Source: an uncultured Pseudomonadota bacterium
GTDB lineage: Bacteria > Myxococcota_A > UBA796 > GCA-2862545
Length of the DNA: 7,292 bases
Reading direction: 5' to 3'
Assembly (NCBI GenBank): GCA_937891875.1
Contig: CALATR010000353.1
Span: 1 to 7,292, forward strand
Shown: in pieces, positions 1 through 6,207 of the stretch
Numbering within the stretch: the stretch's first letter is position 1
Layout of the letters: every line of letters begins with the position of its first letter
Notes under the pieces: model-generated
Seen by the model: the letters and a program-made list of their open reading frames with translations, nothing else
Told to the model about the DNA's origin: nothing
Databases searched by the model: none
Program-made: the position numbers and the translations under genes

Positions 1-3000
1 GGACCGGCCGGTCTCGGCGTCCCAGACGTGGAGCACTCCGTCGTCGGTGATCCCGGCCACGAGGCGTTCATCCTCGGAGATCGCCAGACGGTAGATCGAG
101 CCCCGGACCTCGTCCGGGAATCGCCTCCACTCGTTTCCTCTCGAGAACAGGACTGCCGCTCCGTCCGAGACAACTGCGGTGGACCGTCCCGTGGCCCCCC
201 CCCATGCCATGTGGTCCTCGGGAACGACCTTGGCGAGACCCCCGTCCGACTTCACCTCGAACACAGGTCCCACTTCTTGCGGACTGGCCAAGCCTCCCCC
301 CCACGGGAGAGGGACGATCCGCCGAAACCGCGCGGTCGAGTCCAGGGCGACGCGCTGGGTTCCGTCGGGATGGAGCAGCGAGCCTCTCACCCCGACGACG
401 ACGCCATCGCTGAACTCGCCGACGCCAGGCGGTGCACGATCACGTTCGAACGCTTCGTTTCGATCCACCGACCCGAGTGGGCTCGTCCCTCCCGCGGACC
501 AGGCCCAGACGGCTCCGTGCTGCGTCACCCACACGATGCCCTTGTCTGCGGTGAGGCTCGGAGTCAGATCCACCGAAGGCGAGTCGGCGAGGGAGTCGCT
601 TGCCCACCCGCCCGAGACCGGATGGAAGTGTGGTGCCTCAGCAACGACGACCCTCCCGTCCCTGACGCCGACGCCGAGCGAGAGGCTGTCCGCCGTCCAC
701 TGGATCTGCCCACGCGCGAACGGCTGCGCCCGACGGCCGGGGCTCTCGGGGAGGGAGTTTGGGGGCAGCGGATCCGAGATGGGCCCACCTTCGCTATCCC
801 TGGTCCAGCTTGGTGCCGTCCACGTGGTGATCTGCTGGTCTTCGCTGCTCCAGGTGACCCCGCCCCACGGGGTGAGCCACGAGTCGAACACCGCACCGTC
901 GTGTGCGGGAACCAGTCGGGCCATCTCGCGCCCGTCGCCTCCCGCGAGGATGGCGCCTTCCCCGCCGATGGACGTAGCGATGATGGCGTTGAGCCCAGGA
1001 TCGAGCTGCCATCTCGTGGAACGAGAGAGAGAATCCAACGCCGTCTGCGGGTGGAAACCCGCTCCGTCGACGTGGAACCGGGCAGTCGGAGCGAGCAGCT
1101 CGACGATCTGGTCCCGCCATTGGGCGTCGACACGCTCGACCACGTGGAGGGGGTGGATGGCGGCCCATTCGCATCCATCGGACAGGAACGTGTGGAAGAC
1201 GACGTCACGCAGGTCGTCTCCGGGCGTGCGCAGGGCGATGACCGCTCCCGGACCCGCGTGCAGCCGTGCGTCCATCACCCGAACGCCGTTGGGCAGCTTC
1301 CGAGGTGGCGTGCCGTCCGGCCACGCTGGAGCGTCACAGAGCGTGCTCCCGTCCAGTGAGAAGATCCTGGCGGACGGGACTGACGGCGTGGTCTGGGGCT
1401 GGGCTCGTTCCGGAGCGACGATGAGGTGGCCGGCGCGCAGGTCGGCCCACTTGACCTGATTGATGCCGCTGTCCGTCGACCGCCAGGCTCCGCCTTGTCC
1501 GTCGGAGCGACACCATAGGCCCGCCTCGTTCAGGGCGTGGAGCGTGCCGGTGTCGTCCTGGCCCAGCCACTTCACGGGAGCTGTCCCACAGGTCGCCGAC
1601 CGGGTGTCGCTCCCAAACCCCCGCACGCTCCCGTCCTGGCACCCGATGACGCCCGACCCCGGAGAGCCGGCAACCAGCGGGATGCCGAGATGGAGGTTCG
1701 AGGCGGCTTCTTCGCTCCAGCATCCAGGGAAGTCGCCGAGCGGCTCGACGGTACCGCTTTGCAGGTCGACCGCGTGCACCCGTCCGGTTCGCGTGGCGGC
1801 GATGACCGTTGCGGTGTCGAGCGTTCGAGCCACGCCCCCGAGCTCCGGGACGGAGATCCGCCTGCCCGTAGGCTGCTCCAGCAGGAGCCTGCGCACGCGC
1901 GCCTCGATCCAGTCGGGAGTGGAGCCCGTGCTCGCCGAGACCTCCCTCGCGGCCAGGAGCCAGGCCAGGCGCTCGGCGGGGTTCACAGCGTCCTGCGCGC
2001 TCCGCAGGCTCTGGTTCCAGAGGGCTTGCCGCTGGTTCTGGGCCGCCAGCTCGGCCAGCAGGGCTGCTCGCCACACGTAGAACGCGAGCGCCCCCCCGAT
2101 CACCAGCGTCACCAGCAGCCCGATGACCACGGCGAGGCGGAGCTGAACCGAGCGTGCGCGCGCCTGCCGGGCGTGGTCTCGGGCCCGCTCGCGCTCCGCC
2201 AGGTTCTCGGAGCGGAGTGCCTTGGATTGCAGGTAGAACTCCTCGAATGGTGCATCCAGGTCGCCGCCCAGGCGCTCTCTCCACGCTTCCAGCTCCTCGA
2301 ACTCCGGGCTGTCCCACCAGAGCCCTCCCCGCTCCTCCTGTCGGGCGAGGATCTGGCCGCGGACGCGTCTCCGAAACAGCTCGTCCGCCCACTCCTGGTC
2401 GACCCAGTCGCTAAGCTGCCTCCACGCTTCGAGCACCCGGCGGTGGGAGATGGACACGACCGTCTCGCCGTGGTCGTCCACGTCCAGCCGCACCACGCGG
2501 ATGTGGCTTCCGGCCAGCTTGTGAAGCGCCGACCTCACGTCCTGTGACCACGGGCCGTCTGCCAGAGCGAGCGGACGAAGCACCAACCCTCCCTCCGCCG
2601 TCCGATCGACCATGGCGACGAGCGCCCGAACGACGTCCCGCCTCACCTCGGATCCCAGACCGGAGATGACGCGCGAGGCTCGCTCGGTCAGCAGGGATGC
2701 GATGCCGCCACTCGTCTCCAGGTCGTGCAGGGCTTCTGACGGATCCTCACCCTCGCCCACCCTGCGCCACAGCTCGTTCAGGGTCATCTGCAGGAAGGGG
2801 AGGGCCGACGGAGGGTGAGCCGCGAGCAGGGCATCGACCACGCGGTCCGGCCAAGGGTTGGCCAGTTGCTCCGCTGGACCACGGATGGCCTGCTCCAGAT
2901 TCTCCGAATCGAGCGCCTGGAGCAGGTACGGGGACTCTCCGATCCGCGACTGGATCGCCGGGTGGCTTCCCAGCGATGGGTAGAGATCGACGCGCAGCGC

Positions 3001-4263
3001 CGCAACGACGAGCCCGCATGAGGGCCCGCGACTCACCCGGTCGAGCACGTCCAGTACACGCTCGCTCGCTGCGTCGACCTCCACGAACAGGTCGTCCAGC
3101 GCATCGACGACGAACACCACTTCCATCCCTCGCTGCTCACGGACGAGGTGGATGTGAAGCAGGACGTCATCGACGGCGTGGGCATCGGAGGGGAGCCCTG
3201 CGGTGTCGGAGAGCGCCCGAAGCAACGCCTGCCACGGATTCACCCCCAGACGGAGATCCACCGGCAGCGCCCAGGCGGCGGCCTGAAGGGAAGGAAGCAA
3301 GCCGGCTCGCAGGAGCGAGCTCTTGCCGACTCCGGAGCCGCCGAGGATGCTCAGCCAGCGGTGCGGCGTACCTCGCATTTCGTCCAGCCGCGCCAGCAGC
3401 GCTGCAGTCTCTTTTCGTCGCCCATGGAACAGGTTCGCGCGCGAGCACGGATCGATGCCCGGGTACGGTGTGGTGTGCGTGCGCAGCCGTCTTCGGAGCT
3501 CGGCGAGCGGTTGGATGCGGTAGGGCAGGAGGTCGTGGGGTGCGTCTGTCTGCCCGTCCCAGACGTACTTCCGCTCGTCGTCGGTCAGCGCGCCGAGCGC
3601 CCTCCTCACCGCGGCATACCCATCGGGGCGCTGCCCCAGGAGCAGGGCGTCCGCGACGTCCAGGCTCCTGGCGCACGCGATCAGGCACAACCGACCGCGA
3701 GCCACGAGGTCAGCCAGCGCTGGCCAGCGCGTCCACGCCGACTCGAGGGTCAGGAGGGCGCCGTCGACCAGGATCTGCTGGTCGGCGGGGTGGAGGAACA
3801 GGACCTCGGTGTCCGGCTCACGCCGGACATGGGCATCGAGCGCATCGAGCTTCGCTACCAGCGTCTCCGCGGGCACGGTGGCGATGGACAGCTTGCCGCT
3901 GATCTCGGAGATGGTGCCGGTACCCGTGACCATGACGTCGAGCTCCGACTCGCCGACCGTCGCGAGGAGCGCCGCGAGGGCGACGAGCTCTGCGCTCCGG
4001 CCCTGCAGGGGAACGGGGGCGGACGGGACTCCCGCGACATCCACGAAACGACCCAGGGACAGTCGCAACCGACCGGGGGCCGTCCCGAACCCGCCGTTCT
4101 CGATGACCGCCCGTGCAGCACGCCGCACGAGGTCGGCGTCCACCGGGATGACCCGGCTGGCCTCAAGGGACAGCGCTTCATGGCGCCCGCCGTCTCGCCG
4201 GCAGAAGAGCTCGACCGTGCCTTGTGTGTGCACGAGCAGGAATCGCGGAGACCTTCCGGTCAC
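1..4263 (-). CDS. Lon-like domain + nSTAND1 NTPase + TM + WD-like propeller protein, 3'-partial
   Basis: Predicted signal-transducing ATPase switch of the STAND class. The frame is open for 1421 codons from GTG at 4263 to the window edge, so the C-terminus is missing. Residues 60-210 resemble the Lon S16 peptidase domain: GRSAEL around Ser90, VTG with Thr113, Lys138, then LFLHPAD. Residues 265-640 are a clear nSTAND1 module: TPYPGI, LFHGRRKE, Walker A GGSGVGKSS (308-316), RAGLLPSL, Walker B VVFVVDALDD (382-391), ALRVDLYPSL, AIRGPAE, ALPFLQMTLNELW and the terminal HRRVLEAW. A basic stretch precedes one transmembrane helix (about 708-730). A helical linker with the LAWLLAAREV signature follows, then a propeller from about 800 with few canonical WD blades (near 1118-1150 and 1390-1421, ending LHVWDAETG). 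The GTG start overlaps the upstream stop (GTGA) and has a GGAGG site. The NTPase call is firm. The Lon-like call is by eye and the dyad may be inactive. Target and trigger are unknown. Confidence 0.95.
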   Translation of the reverse strand, partial: MTGRSPRFLLVHTQGTVELFCRRDGGRHEALSLEASRVIPVDADLVRRAARAVIENGGFGTAPGRLRLSLGRFVDVAGVPSAPVPLQGRSAELVALAALLATVGESELDVMVTGTGTISEISGKLSIATVPAETLVAKLDALDAHVRREPDTEVLFLHPADQQILVDGALLTLESAWTRWPALADLVARGRLCLIACARSLDVADALLLGQRPDGYAAVRRALGALTDDERKYVWDGQTDAPHDLLPYRIQPLAELRRRLRTHTTPYPGIDPCSRANLFHGRRKETAALLARLDEMRGTPHRWLSILGGSGVGKSSLLRAGLLPSLQAAAWALPVDLRLGVNPWQALLRALSDTAGLPSDAHAVDDVLLHIHLVREQRGMEVVFVVDALDDLFVEVDAASERVLDVLDRVSRGPSCGLVVAALRVDLYPSLGSHPAIQSRIGESPYLLQALDSENLEQAIRGPAEQLANPWPDRVVDALLAAHPPSALPFLQMTLNELWRRVGEGEDPSEALHDLETSGGIASLLTERASRVISGLGSEVRRDVVRALVAMVDRTAEGGLVLRPLALADGPWSQDVRSALHKLAGSHIRVVRLDVDDHGETVVSISHRRVLEAWRQLSDWVDQEWADELFRRRVRGQILARQEERGGLWWDSPEFEELEAWRERLGGDLDAPFEEFYLQSKALRSENLAERERARDHARQARARSVQLRLAVVIGLLVTLVIGGALAFYVWRAALLAELAAQNQRQALWNQSLRSAQDAVNPAERLAWLLAAREVSASTGSTPDWIEARVRRLLLEQPTGRRISVPELGGVARTLDTATVIAATRTGRVHAVDLQSGTVEPLGDFPGCWSEEAASNLHLGIPLVAGSPGSGVIGCQDGSVRGFGSDTRSATCGTAPVKWLGQDDTGTLHALNEAGLWCRSDGQGGAWRSTDSGINQVKWADLRAGHLIVAPERAQPQTTPSVPSARIFSLDGSTLCDAPAWPDGTPPRKLPNGVRVMDARLHAGPGAVIALRTPGDDLRDVVFHTFLSDGCEWAAIHPLHVVERVDAQWRDQIVELLAPTARFHVDGAGFHPQTALDSLSRSTRWQLDPGLNAIIATSIGGEGAILAGGDGREMARLVPAHDGAVFDSWLTPWGGVTWSSEDQQITTWTAPSWTRDSEGGPISDPLPPNSLPESPGRRAQPFARGQIQWTADSLSLGVGVRDGRVVVAEAPHFHPVSGGWASDSLADSPSVDLTPSLTADKGIVWVTQHGAVWAWSAGGTSPLGSVDRNEAFERDRAPPGVGEFSDGVVVGVRGSLLHPDGTQRVALDSTARFRRIVPLPWGGGLASPQEVGPVFEVKSDGGLAKVVPEDHMAWGGATGRSTAVVSDGAAVLFSRGNEWRRFPDEVRGSIYRLAISEDERLVAGITDDGVLHVWDAETGRS

Positions 4264-4928
4264 GGGCCGCCTCCGTCACCCGTGGCCCGGACGTGCAGGC
4301 CCACGCTGGAGTCGGAAGCCAGCGGCTCCAGCCAGCGCAGGTCGCTCGCGAACCGGTCCAGCACGACATCCCGGCAGTGGGTTCCGGCATGCACCTCGAT
4401 CAAGACGGACGGGAAGGGAGCGGAGGATTCCAGGCCTGGGAAAGGGAAGAACTCGACCATTCCCGCCAAGTCCGTACGGCAGATCAGGTTGGCGCCGGTG
4501 ACATTCCAGACCGGAACGAGGACTTCGGTGGGAACGTCGTGTGAGTCGAGGCGGGCGGCGGTCAGGGGCGTTGGGGCGGGCAGGGGCAGCAGGTGTCGGA
4601 GCAGGCGGGCGTGAGCCCGGATCATGGCGCGGCGAAAGTCGTGGCGGAGGGGATGCCGGTAGGCAAGGGACTTCCAGCTGCGCGGAACGGCGTCAGGGCA
4701 CCGGCTGGCGACGGCCTCGACAGAGTCAATGCGGACGTCGAGGGCCTGCTCGACTTCTTCTGCGGCGATGAGCAGCAGGTGGATGGCGTCCACCCCGTCT
4801 TCCGACACCACGGCCAGCAGATCGGCGATGGCCTCTTCCGCGGAGATGTCGCCTGCTGCGGTCGCGACCCAGCGAGCCCTGGCCACGAGCAGGAACGCGT
4901 GGAGCTCGCCCGGAAGCCGCCCGGTCAT
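4260..4928 (-). CDS. Hypothetical protein, 222 aa, co-translated with the STAND gene
   Basis: I do not recognise a family. The first 115 or so residues look mostly helical (for example EEAIADLLAVV, LLLIAAEEVEQAL, AMIRAHARLLRHLLPL). A proline-rich break (LPAPTPL) separates them from a C-terminal part that looks beta-rich (EVLVPVWNVTG, SVLIEVHAG, VGLHVRAT). There is no signal peptide, convincing transmembrane helix or catalytic motif, so it is probably cytoplasmic. The ATG overlaps the stop of the 403-residue gene (ATGA) and has a GGGAG site 7 bases upstream. Its own stop overlaps the GTG of the STAND gene. This tight coupling implies a fixed functional link with the STAND protein, such as an adaptor, inhibitor or substrate. 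That is inference from gene order only. The coding call is firm, because the overlaps and strand continuity are unlikely by chance; the function is unknown. Confidence 0.87.
   Translation of the reverse strand: MTGRLPGELHAFLLVARARWVATAAGDISAEEAIADLLAVVSEDGVDAIHLLLIAAEEVEQALDVRIDSVEAVASRCPDAVPRSWKSLAYRHPLRHDFRRAMIRAHARLLRHLLPLPAPTPLTAARLDSHDVPTEVLVPVWNVTGANLICRTDLAGMVEFFPFPGLESSAPFPSVLIEVHAGTHCRDVVLDRFASDLRWLEPLASDSSVGLHVRATGDGGGP
4270..4274 (-). promoter_or_regulatory. Shine-Dalgarno of the STAND gene
   Basis: GGAGG on the minus strand, 6 bases before the GTG at 4263, sits within the end of the 222-residue gene. It decides the start of the large gene: a GTG overlapping the upstream stop as GTGA. 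Confidence 0.75.
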
Positions 4929-6136
4929 GCGGGCACTCCCGCTTCTGCCGTCGCCACGTCCGGCGCCAACCAGTTGCTGAGGATCACACCGTCCACGTCG
5001 GGGGCTCCGGCTGCGCGGAGCCCGGAGTTCAGCGTAGAAGCCCGGGAAGAAGCGATGTGACCCAGCTTTCCGGTGTCGGGTGTGAAGACATCGGGCTCGG
5101 AGGCCTGCAGTCGCGTTCCAGGTCCAGACTCCTGTTGGCTCGCGTGGTCCCAGATTGCGCTGCAGATTGCGGCGGCATCCTCATGCACGCCCTTGCCAAG
5201 CTGGCGTCCGAGCGGGTGATCTCCGAGACCATCGGCGACGCGGCTCACGAAGGACCTGGTGACCTCGCATCCGCCCACCTCGAGATCGCGCTCGACCACA
5301 TCGGACACGACTGCTGCGACCGCGTGGGCGGGTCCCAGGAGGAAGAAGTCGGGTGCCCACCAGGCCTCGCTTCTTTGGCTCTCTGCGACCACGAACTGGT
5401 CGGCTGGGAAGCACTCGGCGTACGCCATGACACTTCCCAGGTAGCGGCCCACGAGCACTGAGCAGACGTCATCTGCGCGTGCCTTGGGAACGGCCATGGC
5501 GCTGGCTGCCCCTGCGAGCACGGCTTGCACCAGGTGGCCCGGACCGCGTGCAACCGCGGCTCGCACGGCAGGGTGAAGGCCTTCCATCGCGTGAGGAACG
5601 AAGCGACTGTCCCGGACCACCCAGAGCACCCGACCGTGCGGACGGTCGCCGCGGAGAATCACGATCCCCCACCGTTCGAGGCGCGGATGGTGGACGTTGG
5701 GCGGCCGGATGCAGGTCCCGGGTCGTCTCCGGTCACCCCAGATCTCCAGGGGCCCGACATCGACTCCGACCAGGTCGTCGCCCAGGCGGCATGGAGCTGG
5801 CCTCTCGTCAGGCCATCGACCGCTGGCCGCCAGTCGAGCGACCAGGCGAGGTGGGAGCCCGATCGCTGTGTCTTCCGGGAGCCAGGAAGGGCTCGTGTGG
5901 GAGACCTCGGCGCGCGCGAGCACGCCAGAGAGCGTCACGAGCCGGGTCATCCATGGGCTGGTTGACGGTCCCATGGCGCTCGCGGCGGCTTGAACCCAGC
6001 CACGGACCGCCTGAAGTCCCCTCAGGTCTCGAGGGATGGGTCCAACGCCCAAGACCCATAGCGAGGCGTCGGCAAGGGCTGCAGGTCGCGTCCCACGCAT
6101 GAACTCGGGTACCGGACTCCAAGCCGCGCCTTCCAA
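4925..6136 (-). CDS. Hypothetical protein, 403 aa, first gene of the operon
   Basis: I do not recognise a family. The protein looks soluble and mixed alpha/beta. It has a beta-rich middle (about 120-180: LVGVDVGPLEIWGD, WGIVILRGD, VLWVVRD). Ala/Val-rich helices follow (about 199-216, 225-241, 266-284), the first and last too polar or interrupted to call membrane spans. It has no Walker, HExxH, HD or kinase motif and no secretion signal. The TTG at 6136 is chosen because an ideal GGAGG lies 5 bases upstream. An in-frame ATG at 6100 (residue 13) is the alternative and has no good ribosome site. An in-frame TGA lies about 45 bases upstream of the TTG, so the frame cannot extend far. It leads the operon, and its stop overlaps the next start by 4 bases. 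A role as sensor, adaptor or regulator of the STAND protein is possible but not shown by its sequence. Confidence 0.86.
   Translation of the reverse strand: MEGAAWSPVPEFMRGTRPAALADASLWVLGVGPIPRDLRGLQAVRGWVQAAASAMGPSTSPWMTRLVTLSGVLARAEVSHTSPSWLPEDTAIGLPPRLVARLAASGRWPDERPAPCRLGDDLVGVDVGPLEIWGDRRRPGTCIRPPNVHHPRLERWGIVILRGDRPHGRVLWVVRDSRFVPHAMEGLHPAVRAAVARGPGHLVQAVLAGAASAMAVPKARADDVCSVLVGRYLGSVMAYAECFPADQFVVAESQRSEAWWAPDFFLLGPAHAVAAVVSDVVERDLEVGGCEVTRSFVSRVADGLGDHPLGRQLGKGVHEDAAAICSAIWDHASQQESGPGTRLQASEPDVFTPDTGKLGHIASSRASTLNSGLRAAGAPDVDGVILSNWLAPDVATAEAGVPA
4936..4940 (-). promoter_or_regulatory. Shine-Dalgarno of the 222-aa gene
   Basis: GGGAG on the minus strand, 7 bases before the ATG at 4928, lies inside the last codons of the 403-residue gene. 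It supports coupled translation at the ATGA overlap. Confidence 0.65.
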
Positions 6137-6207
6137 GTCCCCCTCCAGAGCACCACGGAGTATGGCACGCTTCGCCCGTCAACCCCCAGCCGCTGGACAG
6201 ACGACGG
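6137..6207. promoter_or_regulatory. Divergent intergenic region, presumed to hold both promoters
   Basis: These 71 bases are all that separates the TTG start of the minus-strand operon from the ATG of the kinase, so the promoters of both must lie here or overlap the coding ends. On the minus strand, TGCCATACT (6159-6167) matches an extended -10 element (TGn followed by 4 of 6 consensus bases). It would put the transcript start only about 15 bases before the operon start codon. No -35 at the normal distance accompanies it. On the plus strand I see no convincing promoter and no strong palindromic operator. The compact shared region makes joint regulation of kinase and operon plausible. Confidence 0.4.
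6142..6146 (-). promoter_or_regulatory. Shine-Dalgarno of the 403-aa gene
   Basis: GGAGG on the minus strand lies 5 bases before the TTG at 6136. It favours that TTG over the in-frame ATG at 6100, which has no comparable site. Confidence 0.7.

Noticed and set aside
195..203. Frameshift or pseudogene at the G9 tract.
   Set aside because: The same frame continues on both sides and reaches a canonical WD blade at the window edge, so the gene is intact as sequenced.
28..1359. Long plus-strand open frame (443 codons), and others like it at 179-1459, 1537-2547, 2697-3902 and 3148-4614.
   Set aside because: They lie antisense to the STAND gene, whose frame shows clear nSTAND1, membrane and propeller features. 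The plus-strand products are Arg/Pro/Gly-rich with no domain, as expected of GC-rich shadow frames.
1334..2392. Minus-strand open frame of 352 codons in a different phase from the STAND gene.
   Set aside because: It overlaps the membrane helix and linker coding region and gives a low-complexity Arg/Ala/Gly/Pro product, so it is an out-of-phase shadow.
3634..4263. Caspase/CHAT, trypsin-like or TIR identity for the N-terminal effector of the STAND protein.
   Set aside because: There is no His-Cys pair, no GDSG or His-Asp-Ser triad context and no TIR strand pattern. The ordered Lon-like motifs fit better.
4925..6136. Metal-dependent peptidase in the 403-residue protein because of the NVHHPRLE stretch (His149/His150).
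   Set aside because: There is no HExxH or other recognised metal-binding arrangement nearby, so the His pair alone is not evidence.
6163..6169. TGGCACG on the plus strand, a perfect match to the -24 half of a sigma-54 promoter upstream of the kinase.
   Set aside because: The -12 half fails: the base expected to be the conserved G of TTGC is C and the T's are absent, so it is not a usable sigma-54 site.
6177..6182. TTGACG on the minus strand as a -35 element for the operon.
   Set aside because: It is only 12 bases from the candidate -10 (CATACT); the usual spacing is about 17. The -10 may work as an extended element without it.
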